Assembly: GCA_030609125.1 (NCBI GenBank)
Contig: JAUWCW010000082.1
Span: forward strand, 1 to 7,908
Direction of reading: 5' to 3'
DNA from: Candidatus Rokuibacteriota bacterium
GTDB lineage: Bacteria; JAUVQV01
Length of the DNA stretch: 7,908 bases
This document shows positions 1-5,687 of this stretch, in pieces. The position numbers and the translations under genes are program-made. The notes under the pieces were generated by a model that had not been told where the DNA came from, ran no database searches, and saw only the letters and a program-made list of their open reading frames with translations. Each line of letters starts with the position of its first letter. Position 1 is the first letter of the stretch.

Positions 1-446
1 TCGGCCATCTTTTCAGCGACCACCCGACCCGAGGCGGCCAGACCTCTGCAGCCGTAGACGTGAGCAAAACGGTTGAAAGGATCCCTTCGCGGCGTCCTCA
101 TGTCGCCCCTTGTCCTGACAAGAACGGCACCGCTCCCCCGCACCGCCAGGGCCATCAGCACAAAGCCCTCCGAACGGTGGGCGTCCACGATCTCGAACCT
201 CTCCGACCTCAGCAGCACCCTGAGCCGTCTCACCGCACTGAACCACCTCATCGGGTTCAGCGTGTTAAACCCCTTTTCGGGAAAGGTCCTGAACCCGCCG
301 CCGGCAGCTTTTTCCATCACCGGAGAACCGGGGGTCCCGAGGATGGCGACGTCGTGCCCTGCCATGCGGAGCCCTATCGCCTTCTCCCAGGCATAGGCCG
401 CCTCGGCATTCCACCATCTGACGTTCACCGTGAGCAGTACTTTCAC
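1..446 (-). CDS. GT4-like glycosyltransferase, N-terminal part (runs off window)
   Basis: This is the N-terminal 148 residues of a protein that continues past base 1. It begins MKVLLTVNVRWWNAEAA (GTG read as Met), a first beta strand typical of the N-terminal Rossmann half of GT-B glycosyltransferases. It continues with LRMAGHDVAILGTPGSPV, then IVDAHRSEGF near residues 88-97 and VRTRGDMRTP near 112-121. The His-Arg and Arg-x-Arg-Gly-Asp patterns resemble GT4-family sugar transferases of LPS or polysaccharide loci, and the protein looks distantly like the GT4 enzyme at 4534-5619. The GTG start at 446-444 has GAGAGG about 5 nt upstream. An in-frame TAA at 461-459 rules out longer starts except a weaker GTG at 458. 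A clear promoter lies upstream, so it is probably transcribed apart from the heptosyltransferase operon. The C-terminal nucleotide-sugar domain is outside the window, so the sugar and acceptor cannot be named. Confidence 0.85.
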   Translation of the reverse strand, partial: MKVLLTVNVRWWNAEAAYAWEKAIGLRMAGHDVAILGTPGSPVMEKAAGGGFRTFPEKGFNTLNPMRWFSAVRRLRVLLRSERFEIVDAHRSEGFVLMALAVRGSGAVLVRTRGDMRTPRRDPFNRFAHVYGCRGLAASGRVVAEKMA

Positions 447-458
447 ATGCCCTCTCAC

Positions 459-494
459 TTAGCAGCCGCCGCCAGGGCCGCGGTAACCTCTCAT
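459..494 (-). other. possible 11-codon leader ORF before the glycosyltransferase
   Basis: Between the predicted promoter and the GTG start at 446 there is a short reading frame, MRGYRGPGGGC followed by TAA. It ends 12 nt before the GTG, in the same frame. It is visible in the sequence, but at this length it could easily be chance. There is no strong Shine-Dalgarno sequence at a good distance from its ATG. It carries no run of one amino acid that would suggest classical attenuation. Confidence 0.15.
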
Positions 495-506
495 TTTCAC
501 AAATCT

Positions 507-520
507 TCCGGGCTCCCGGA
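507..520. promoter_or_regulatory. inverted repeat at the predicted transcription start
   Basis: The repeat TCCGGG-CT-CCCGGA has 6-bp arms and a 2-bp centre. It starts at the last base of the predicted -10 box and covers the expected transcription start of the minus-strand glycosyltransferase gene. The position would suit an operator, but no specific regulator can be named. In GC-rich DNA a 6-bp palindrome may also be chance. Confidence 0.3.
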
Positions 521-548
521 TTATAATACCTCCCCCTCCCGCAGACAA
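520..548 (-). promoter_or_regulatory. sigma70-type promoter for the partial glycosyltransferase
   Basis: On the minus strand a TTGTCT -35 element (548-543) is followed after exactly 17 bp by a perfect TATAAT -10 element (525-520). The -35 matches TTGACA at 4 of 6 positions. The predicted start near 513 gives a leader of about 67 nt before the GTG at 446. The AT-rich -10 box stands out against GC-rich surroundings. Confidence 0.7.
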
Positions 549-555
549 CGGGAAG

Positions 556-739
556 CCTAGCCCGGAAATTTCATGAGCCATCTGCTGCGAGCGCGGATAT
601 CACGCAATCTCAAGGACTTTTCTTATCTTACGAGCTTGCTGTGCTTCAGCACAGCTTCACCCGCTCAACTGCGCAAAGCCCTTGATCTTACGTAATCTCC
701 ACGCTCTCGCAACGAAGTTCATGAAATATCCGGGCGAGG
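556..739. repeat. ~180-bp imperfect palindrome (MITE/REP-like intergenic element)
   Basis: The segment folds back on itself almost end to end. The left end CCCGGAAATTTCATGA (561-576) and the reverse complement of the right end (719-734), CCCGGATATTTCATGA, differ at one base. Pairing extends outward through CCTnG to about 556 and 739. The centre is a perfect 7-bp stem, GCTGTGC-TTCA-GCACAGC (638-655). The arms between are related with gaps: TGCGAGCGCGGA against TGCGAGAGCGTGGA, and TCAAGGACTTT against TCAAGGGCTTT. It fills the gap between the heptosyltransferase stop (752) and the next gene's promoter. There is no coding frame of note and no obvious target-site duplication. It may be a non-autonomous mobile element, a REP-type repeat, or a structured 3' end protecting the upstream mRNA. 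No U-tract follows the hairpin, so it is not a standard intrinsic terminator. Confidence 0.75.
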
Positions 740-751
740 ACAGGGAGCGCT

Positions 752-1825
752 TCACGCCCCGGTATTTTCAACGGCGGCGAGGACGGCCTTTTCGACTGCC
801 GCCACGCCGATATCGGGCATGCAGCGCCAGTCTCCCGTGGGGCAGGTTCTGCTCCCGTGAGGCCTGCAGGGGCGGCAGGAGATCTCAACGGTCAGGCAGA
901 CATCCCTCTCGCCGAACTCAAACTGTCTTTCGTCCGTGGGGCCGAAGAGGGCAACCACCGGCACCGCCATGGCCATGGCGGCGTGCAGCGGTCCCGTATC
1001 GCCGGCGACGACAACGCCGCATCTCTCGAGGATTGCCGGGAGCTGCCGCAGCGAAGTGCGGCCGACAAGGTTGACGATCCCCTCCTCGGCGTCAAAGGCC
1101 GCGGCCTCCTCCGTTTCACCCCTGCCTCCGAGGACTATCACTTGCGCTTTCTGCGACACGGTGATCCTCCTGCCCAGTTCGAGGTATGCCTGCACAGGCC
1201 ACTTCTTCGTGGGCCACACGGTACCGACGACCAGCCCCGCCACCGGTACCCCCTCGCGCAACCCGGCATCAGTGAAGAGGCGCCTCACCTCTTCCCGCTG
1301 GCGCCTTCCCGGCGAGAGAGCCGGCCTGTGAGGCAGGCGCCGGCCGCCGCAGAGGCTCTCGGCAAGTTCCATCTCCCTCCGGTAGGGTCGCCTCTCCCCC
1401 TTTGACGGCGACACCCCCAGATTGTAGGCCCACCGGGTAAAAACCGACTGAAATCCGAGCCGGAGTTCCGCGCCGCTGAGCCGGGCGATGAAGGCGCTGC
1501 GCAGCGAACGGTGCGGGGAAACAACCAGGTCGAAGCGCTCCTTCCTCAGCCTGCGCAGCAGCGCGAGCATCTTCCCCATGCCCGCGTCATTCCCGCGCTT
1601 GTCGTAATAGATCACCTCACGAACAGCGGCGTCACCCTCCAGGATGCCGCCGCCTCTTGGTGACGCCAGGAGTGTCACTTCCGCCTTCGGGAAGAATTCG
1701 GCACACGCACGCAGCAGGGCGGTTGAAAAAACCACGTCACCGAGGAAGGCTGTCTGGACAAAGAGGATCCGTTTCGGATCGATCTTCGCCCCCGGCACTG
1801 CACGGCACTCCCCGGCACCGCTCAT
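752..1825 (-). CDS. waaF: LPS heptosyltransferase, GT9 family (WaaF/RfaF-like)
   Basis: A 357-residue GT9 enzyme predicted to add L-glycero-D-manno-heptose from an ADP-heptose donor to the LPS inner core on the cytoplasmic face of the inner membrane. The N-terminal half opens with RILFVQTAFLGD (residues 19-30), whose Gly-Asp is the GT9 acceptor/catalytic motif. The C-terminal half has GTVWPTKKWP (191-200) and the donor-site signature GDTGPLHAA (265-273), followed by FGPT (284-287). Four cysteines at 307, 310, 318 and 325 form the C-x2-C-x7-C-x6-C pattern seen near the end of many heptosyltransferase II proteins. The ATG at 1825 overlaps the upstream GT9 stop by 4 bp (ATGA), implying translational coupling. 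It is the last gene of the operon, and the palindrome at 556-739 follows. WaaF is preferred over WaaC because of the cysteine motif, but the exact acceptor is inferred. Confidence 0.88.
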   Translation of the reverse strand: MSGAGECRAVPGAKIDPKRILFVQTAFLGDVVFSTALLRACAEFFPKAEVTLLASPRGGGILEGDAAVREVIYYDKRGNDAGMGKMLALLRRLRKERFDLVVSPHRSLRSAFIARLSGAELRLGFQSVFTRWAYNLGVSPSKGERRPYRREMELAESLCGGRRLPHRPALSPGRRQREEVRRLFTDAGLREGVPVAGLVVGTVWPTKKWPVQAYLELGRRITVSQKAQVIVLGGRGETEEAAAFDAEEGIVNLVGRTSLRQLPAILERCGVVVAGDTGPLHAAMAMAVPVVALFGPTDERQFEFGERDVCLTVEISCRPCRPHGSRTCPTGDWRCMPDIGVAAVEKAVLAAVENTGA

Positions 1826-2895
1826 GACATGTCCGTCACTTCCCTTACGGCCTCGATCACCTCCCCGGGCTCTATGTCGTCAAGACAGGAGCGCCTCCCC
1901 CGAGGACATATCTTTCCGCCGTGCAGACTGCAGGGGCGGCACTCCAGCGCGTGGCTCACGACCCGCGTACTCTCTCCCAGGGGCCGAAAGCCGAAGGCTT
2001 CCGACGTGGGACCGAAGATCGCAACCACGGGAGTTCCCACAGCCGCCGCCAGGTGTCCCGGACCGGAGTCGTTGCCCACCACCACCCGGGCCTTTTTCAA
2101 TACCGCCGCCAGCCGTCGAAGACCGGTTTCCCCGGCTATGGTGACGCACCTTTCGCCGAGGCGCTTCGCGACTTCTTCCCCCGACTCACGGTCCCTCCCG
2201 TCGCCGGCGAGAACCACTTCCATGCCCGCTTTCCCGCTCAGCCACTTCCCGACACCCGCAAACCCTTCGGCAGTCCAACGCTTGTTGGGCCACCGCGCCC
2301 CCGGCACGAGAACGGCAAACCGGTCCGGATCCCTCACTCCCCGCTCCCGGAGAAACCGCACCGCCTCTTCAACCTCGTCGTCTCTGAGGTGTACCTCCGG
2401 CATGAGCCCCCCGGGCTCGACACCCAGCGGCCTGACCGCCTCGACGTACCGCTCCACCACATGGCGTCTCTCCCCCTCCATCACTCCCCTCTTCCACCCC
2501 ATGATCCACAGTCGCCGCATGAGGGAGTCCTTGTCGTACCTGAGGGTTTTTTCCGCCCGGACCGCCGCGCAGGCCAACCGGCTCCGCAGAGTTCCGTGCA
2601 GGTCGACGACTACGTCGAACTCCCCCAGTCTCCGGCAAAGGCGAAGGAGGGCGGACAGCTCCCCGCCCCGGGGCCTCCTCTCCAGCCCGGCAATCGTCTC
2701 GATCGACGGATTGCCCTCCAGGACGGGGGCGTAGACGCTCTTGGTGAGGTAGGTTATCCGGGTTTTCGGATTGGCCTTCTTCAGGCCCCTGGCGACAGGG
2801 GTGGTGAGGAGGACATCTCCCAGAGAACTGAAACGGATAAGGAGTATCCTCGGCGCTCCCCCCGTCGGGTCGGTGCGGTCTCTCTCTCGGGTTAT
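1822..2895 (-). CDS. GT9 glycosyltransferase (heptosyltransferase-like) with apparent non-canonical start
   Basis: A second GT9 enzyme in tandem with the one downstream, predicted to transfer heptose (or a related sugar) onto LPS core. The core starts [12 protein letters not shown] (residues 16-27 if ATA at 2895 is the start). It continues with [21 protein letters not shown] (198-207), the donor motif GNDSGPGH (274-281), FGPT (294-297) and cysteines 319, 322, 330 and 337. No ATG, GTG or TTG lies in frame between a GTG about 45 codons upstream, inside the Trm112 gene, and the essential first beta strand. The best start seen is ATA at 2895-2893, forming an ATAA overlap with the Trm112 stop and preceded by GGAGGAAGAAGG. 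That start gives 357 residues, the same length as its paralogue. A second ATA at 2847, with GGGGGAG 8 nt upstream, would remove the first 16 residues. Family is certain, start uncertain. Confidence 0.85.
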   Translation of the reverse strand: MTRERDRTDPTGGAPRILLIRFSSLGDVLLTTPVARGLKKANPKTRITYLTKSVYAPVLEGNPSIETIAGLERRPRGGELSALLRLCRRLGEFDVVVDLHGTLRSRLACAAVRAEKTLRYDKDSLMRRLWIMGWKRGVMEGERRHVVERYVEAVRPLGVEPGGLMPEVHLRDDEVEEAVRFLRERGVRDPDRFAVLVPGARWPNKRWTAEGFAGVGKWLSGKAGMEVVLAGDGRDRESGEEVAKRLGERCVTIAGETGLRRLAAVLKKARVVVGNDSGPGHLAAAVGTPVVAIFGPTSEAFGFRPLGESTRVVSHALECRPCSLHGGKICPRGRRSCLDDIEPGEVIEAVREVTDMS

Positions 2896-3074
2896 GGCCC
2901 TTCTTCCTCCAGAGGAGCAGCCTCGTCGATGAGCATGACGGGGATATCGTCGCGCACCGGATAGGTGAGCCGGCAGGAGAGACAGTCCAGTCCGTTTCCC
3001 GACCGGTTTTGGCGCACCTCGCCTTTGCACTTCGGGCACGCCAGAATTTTGAGAAGACCCTCGCTCACCGGCAT
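2892..3074 (-). CDS. Trm112-family zinc-binding protein (YcaR-like)
   Basis: A complete 60-residue Trm112-family protein. It has two CxxC pairs, C13-P-K-C16 and C31-L-S-C34, that would bind one zinc. The family C-terminal block [12 protein letters not shown] (41-52) follows. In eukaryotes and archaea Trm112 binds and activates methyltransferases. In Escherichia coli the homologue YcaR sits between lpxK and kdsB among LPS genes, with its role poorly defined. Here too it lies among LPS genes. Its ATG at 3074 shares one base with the epimerase TGA stop (TGATG), and its TAA stop appears to overlap the start of the next GT9 gene. A GGGAGGGG stretch upstream serves as ribosome binding site. Whether it acts on a partner protein encoded here is unknown. 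Confidence 0.9.
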   Translation of the reverse strand: MPVSEGLLKILACPKCKGEVRQNRSGNGLDCLSCRLTYPVRDDIPVMLIDEAAPLEEEGP

Positions 3075-4027
3075 CAGCGCCCCTCCCTCTCAACGAGCTT
3101 CTCCATCCAGCGGATCTCGGCCTCCAGCCCGGCCTCGATGCCGGTGCGAGGGCTGTAGCCGAGTTCCTCTCCCGCCAGGGTGGTGTCGGCCATGGTGTGC
3201 ATCATGTCCCCCTTTTCGAAATCCAGGAATTCGAAGCGCGGCTCGGAGCCCGTGAGCTTCGCCATGAGATCCACCACCTCCCTGAGGGAAATACGATTGC
3301 CGCCCCCGATATTGTAGACCGCGCCCGTCGAACCCTCGGCGAGGGCCGCTATGGTAATCTCCGCGGCGTCTTCCACGAAGGTGAAATCCCTCGTCTGTTC
3401 ACCCGTTCCGAAGATGCGGAAGCTGCCGCCTGTCAGCATGGCCTTGATGAAGCGGTGGAACGACATGTCCGGCCTCTGGCCCGGTCCGTAGACGGTGAAG
3501 TAGCGGAGGGAGATGGTGGGGACCCCGAAGTTCTTCCAGTAAAGCCTGCACAGCCTCTCGGCGGCAAGCTTCGACACACCGTAGGGAGAAAGCGGCAGGA
3601 GCGGGACATCCTCGCTGAGGGGAAGCTGCTGTGTCTCTCCATACACCGAAGAGGAAGACGCGTACACGAACCGCTTCACACTCCCGCCCCGCGCCGCTTC
3701 CAGCAGCCGCTGGGTGGCGAAGATGTTGGAGTCGGTGTATGTTCTGAACTCGGTCCCCCAGGAGGTGCGTACACCGGCCTGCGCCGCGAGGTGGATGACC
3801 CCGCTCACGCCTTCCATGAGGGTATCGAGACGGCAGCGCACCAGGTCTTCCTCGACGAGTTCGAATCCCTCCCTGTCGACGATGTCGGAGAGATTCATCT
3901 CCTTCATGGCCCGCGGGTAGAAATCGGCAAAGTTGTCTATTCCCCGGACCTCCCAGCCCCTGTCGAGCAACTTCCGGGTGACCGTCGAACCGATGAACCC
4001 GGCAGCCCCCGTCACCAGACATTTCAT
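3074..4027 (-). CDS. NAD-dependent nucleotide-sugar epimerase (extended SDR)
   Basis: A 317-residue extended short-chain dehydrogenase/reductase, probably a UDP-glucose or UDP-glucuronate 4-epimerase supplying a nucleotide sugar to the neighbouring transferases. The NAD-binding GAAGFIG motif is at residues 7-13, with Asp31 ending the second beta strand. HLAAQAGVR (79-87) follows, a block typical of 4-epimerases of this type. The catalytic set is the serine run 124-127, Tyr149 and Lys153 (YGVSK). [15 protein letters not shown] and TRDFTFVED follow as substrate-domain blocks. Length is normal for the family. The ATG at 4027 has a very strong AGGAGGAGGAAG ribosome binding site and a promoter at 4067-4094. 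It is the first gene of the operon and ends in a 1-bp overlap with the Trm112 gene. Which UDP-sugar it uses, or whether it is a dehydratase-like relative, cannot be told from sequence alone. Confidence 0.88.
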   Translation of the reverse strand: MKCLVTGAAGFIGSTVTRKLLDRGWEVRGIDNFADFYPRAMKEMNLSDIVDREGFELVEEDLVRCRLDTLMEGVSGVIHLAAQAGVRTSWGTEFRTYTDSNIFATQRLLEAARGGSVKRFVYASSSSVYGETQQLPLSEDVPLLPLSPYGVSKLAAERLCRLYWKNFGVPTISLRYFTVYGPGQRPDMSFHRFIKAMLTGGSFRIFGTGEQTRDFTFVEDAAEITIAALAEGSTGAVYNIGGGNRISLREVVDLMAKLTGSEPRFEFLDFEKGDMMHTMADTTLAGEELGYSPRTGIEAGLEAEIRWMEKLVEREGR

Positions 4028-4066
4028 CTCTTCCTCCTCCTGTCCTGTGTCCTGTGAAGTTGCTTG

Positions 4067-4094
4067 ATTTTACACGATAATATCAAAAAGTCAA
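4067..4094 (-). promoter_or_regulatory. sigma70-type promoter of the epimerase/heptosyltransferase operon
   Basis: On the minus strand TTGACT (4094-4089; 5 of 6 matches to TTGACA) is followed after 16 bp by TAAAAT (4072-4067; 5 of 6). The region is AT-rich and contains two close copies of TTTTTGA. The predicted start lies about 33 nt before the ATG at 4027. The leader includes a partly repeated ACAGGAC motif leading into the AGGAGG ribosome binding site. Confidence 0.6.
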
Positions 4095-4149
4095 AAAGCC
4101 GTGGCGTTCGTCGGAAATCTTCCCCGCCCGTCAGGCCCGTCACCGCATG

Positions 4150-4197
4150 CTGTGAACGATGAAACGATCTGCTATACTGTGCATCCAACTCGCACAG
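4150..4197 (+). promoter_or_regulatory. candidate promoter of the selenoprotein gene, with inverted repeat at its start
   Basis: A good -10 element, TATACT (4173-4178), lies about 44 nt before the ATG at 4222. The best -35 at 17 bp spacing is CTGTGA (4150-4155), which is weak and may mean activator-dependent transcription. A perfect 6-bp inverted repeat, CTGTGC with GCACAG (4177-4182 and 4192-4197; 9-nt loop), covers the predicted start. It could be an operator or a 5' hairpin. No regulator can be named. Confidence 0.45.
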
Positions 4198-4221
4198 AAA
4201 GAAAACCACGGAGGAACCCAG

Positions 4222-4530
4222 ATGGTTGAAGTAAGCGAAGCGGCACGTGAAAAGCTCCTGGAGCACATGAAGAACGCCGAGACAGCCATGGCCGTGAGGG
4301 TGACCGTCACCGCCGGCTGAGGCGGCCCCTCGCTGGGGCTGGTTCTGGATGAACCACGGGATGAAGACAAGATTTTCGAGTACGATGACCTGAAGATGAT
4401 TATTGCCGGCGACCTCCTCGACGAGCTCGGCAGCGTCAATGTCGACTTCCGGGACTCGGTGTGGCGGAGCGGTTTCTCAATCAGCTCTTCCAAGTCGCTC
4501 AAGGGTTCCGGTGGAGGCGGCTGCTGCTGA
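4222..4530 (+). CDS. HesB/IscA-like selenoprotein (UGA at 4318-4320 = Sec)
   Basis: A 102-residue A-type (HesB/IscA-like) protein whose reading frame crosses one in-frame TGA at codon 33. Before it the protein reads MVEVSEAAREKLLEHMKN. Across it reads VTVTAGUGGPSLGLVLDEP, and the frame continues to GSGGGGCC and a final TGA. In IscA proteins this position is the first of three cysteines that bind iron or an Fe-S cluster, inside a GCSG-type motif. Here Sec33 takes that place, and the C-terminal Cys101-Cys102 replaces the usual CxC. HesB-like selenoproteins with this layout are a known bacterial and archaeal family. The start has GGAGGA 6 nt upstream of ATG. A Cys/Sec redox or Fe-S carrier role is inferred. 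A nonsense mutation is unlikely because both halves are intact and the residues around UGA are conserved. Its stop is 3 nt from the stop of the convergent glycosyltransferase. Confidence 0.92.
4310..4325 (+). promoter_or_regulatory. hairpin presenting the Sec UGA in its loop
   Basis: CCGCC (4310-4314) pairs perfectly with GGCGG (4321-4325). The 6-nt loop GGCTGA contains the recoded UGA. It could slow decoding or compete with downstream structures. It partly excludes the 4323-4341 stem but not the 4340-4356 one. A role is inferred only from position. Confidence 0.3.
4340..4356 (+). promoter_or_regulatory. candidate bacterial SECIS hairpin
   Basis: TGGTTC (4340-4345) pairs with GAACCA (4351-4356) as a perfect 6-bp stem. 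The 5-nt loop TGGAT begins 25 nt after the UGA. Bacterial SECIS elements are short hairpins inside the coding sequence, with the apical loop roughly 16-37 nt after UGA and a G among its first two bases, which this one satisfies. A competing, more GC-rich stem, CGGCCCC-TCGCT-GGGGCTG (4323-4341), lies closer to the UGA and fits the distance rule less well. Confidence 0.55.
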
Positions 4531-4533
4531 GCC

Positions 4534-5619
4534 CTAACCGCCGGCCCCGGATTCTCTGAAAAGTCTCAGGTAGTCTTCCGCCATAGCGTTGGTGGAATAC
4601 CTGTTGCGCACGGTTTCCCTGGCCTTGCGGCCCATCGTCGCCCTCTCCTGCGGGGGGAGATTCATGGCCTTCAGGATTGCGTCTCTGAGCTGCCGGGGAT
4701 CACCGGGCGTGACGAGAAAGCCGTTTACTCCGTCACTGACATACTCCGGTATCCCTCCCACAGCGCTGGCCACGGTGATCCTGCCGCAGGCCATCGCCTG
4801 AAGAACCGAACCCGCTATAGCGTCCAGGCCGGGGAGCGAAGGGAAGACGAAGATATCCGACGCGTTGATGAGCTCCGGTATGTCCCTCCGGAAACCCAGC
4901 AGTACTGCTTCGGCGTCGAGGCCGAATGCCCGGACCATCTCTCTGGCCGCCTCGCCGTCGGTCTCGAGACCGGCGAGGAGAAGTTTCATGTCCATCCGGT
5001 CTCTCAGCGAGCGCACCGCCTCCATGAGGACCTTCTGCCCCTTCTGCGCCGGCACGAACTTCGCCAGGTTGAGCAGTGCCGGCCGCTCGCCCACTCCGAG
5101 GCGCATCCGCGCCGACCGTCTCATCTCCTCGTCCGGCCTGAACCTCTGCAGGTCCACGCCGCTCGGAATCACGGTGATCCGCCCGCCCGGGATCCCGCTT
5201 TTCACCAGCACCTCTCTCACGTTCTCCGCCACGGCCACGATCTTCTCCGGGAAACGGTAAATGGTGAGGGGCGACACCGCGAAGGACACCCTCCGCACAC
5301 CTATAAGCAGGCTCCGCCTCCCGCGAACGAGACGGGGTATGAGGACGTGGCGGACGGCTCCCGGCTTGTGCGCTACCACGACGTCGTAGTCTTCCCCGAG
5401 GATTTCCACGAGACGAGAAGCGCGCCGAAGCCCTCCCTTGCCCTCATCGTAGGCGAAAGCCGGGACGCCGCTCTCCTCTGCCTCGCCGAGGACGGGGTTG
5501 GCCGCGTGAGCGGCGAGCATCGCGTCCACGCCGAGTCCCCGCAGCCCGCGGCAGAGCAGTAGGGCCTGCTCCACTCCGCCGGTCCACCCCGAACCGTCAA
5601 CCACATTCAGAACTTTCAT
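4534..5619 (-). CDS. GT4 family glycosyltransferase
   Basis: A complete 361-residue GT-B fold glycosyltransferase, predicted to add a sugar from a nucleotide donor to LPS core or another surface glycan. The N-terminal domain starts MKVLNVVDGSGWTGGVEQ, with the glycine-rich loop at 9-15, and has VVAHKPGA near 81-88. The linker IPSGVDLQRF (151-160) is the standard GT4 hinge. The donor domain has AKFVPAQKGQ (186-195), DIFVFPS (255-261), LQAMACG (273-279) and VGGIPE. The usual E-x7-E donor motif is altered to Asp266-x7-Gln274. ATG at 5619 is chosen because MKVLNVV is the expected first strand. A TTG at 5658 would add 13 unrelated residues and overlap the divergent promoter region. Transcription runs toward the selenoprotein gene, with 3 nt between the two stops. 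The acceptor and sugar are unknown. Confidence 0.87.
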   Translation of the reverse strand: MKVLNVVDGSGWTGGVEQALLLCRGLRGLGVDAMLAAHAANPVLGEAEESGVPAFAYDEGKGGLRRASRLVEILGEDYDVVVAHKPGAVRHVLIPRLVRGRRSLLIGVRRVSFAVSPLTIYRFPEKIVAVAENVREVLVKSGIPGGRITVIPSGVDLQRFRPDEEMRRSARMRLGVGERPALLNLAKFVPAQKGQKVLMEAVRSLRDRMDMKLLLAGLETDGEAAREMVRAFGLDAEAVLLGFRRDIPELINASDIFVFPSLPGLDAIAGSVLQAMACGRITVASAVGGIPEYVSDGVNGFLVTPGDPRQLRDAILKAMNLPPQERATMGRKARETVRNRYSTNAMAEDYLRLFRESGAGG

Positions 5620-5636
5620 ATCCGCCGGTCTCTTCC

Positions 5637-5665
5637 TTGTAACGAGCGCTCCTATCAACTATACT
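5637..5665 (+). promoter_or_regulatory. sigma70-type promoter of pheA-hisC
   Basis: TTGTAA (5637-5642; 4 of 6 matches to TTGACA) and TATACT (5660-5665; 5 of 6) are separated by exactly 17 bp. Predicted transcription starts near 5672, leaving only about 16 nt of leader. AAGGAG lies 7 nt before the ATG at 5688. Such a short leader has no room for a classical attenuator or T-box. On the opposite strand the same bases read TATAGT (5663-5658), a possible -10 for the divergent GT4 gene, but without a recognisable -35. Confidence 0.65.
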
Positions 5666-5687
5666 CGCGTATTCAAGGAGATAGAGT

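Noticed and set aside
638-655. Intrinsic (Rho-independent) terminator from the 7-bp hairpin
   Set aside because: No run of T follows the stem on either strand. The hairpin is the centre of a much larger palindrome.
1921-2964. Long plus-strand ORF (347 codons) opposite the GT9 gene
   Set aside because: It is rich in Pro, Arg and His with no recognisable motif, and lies antisense to a clear GT9 coding region. It is a GC-driven shadow.
2896-3093. Extended N-terminus for the GT9 protein (up to a TTG at 3093, giving 423 residues)
   Set aside because: The extra residues are the Trm112 gene read in another frame: Arg/Gly-rich, with no domain. The Trm112 frame has intact zinc motifs. The extension is an artefact of open frames in GC-rich DNA.
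3197-4057. Long plus-strand ORF (286 codons) opposite the epimerase
   Set aside because: It has no motif and no ribosome binding site of note, and the opposite strand holds a complete SDR with all catalytic residues.
4222-4320. Selenoprotein gene as a truncated 32-residue ORF or nonsense pseudogene
   Set aside because: Coding continues in the same frame with family-specific sequence (GGPSLGL, C-terminal GGGGCC). The UGA sits at the known Sec position, and a SECIS-like hairpin follows.
5620-5658. Upstream TTG start for the GT4 gene
   Set aside because: It adds 13 residues not typical of the family ahead of MKVLNVVDGSG and would place the start over the likely -10 region.
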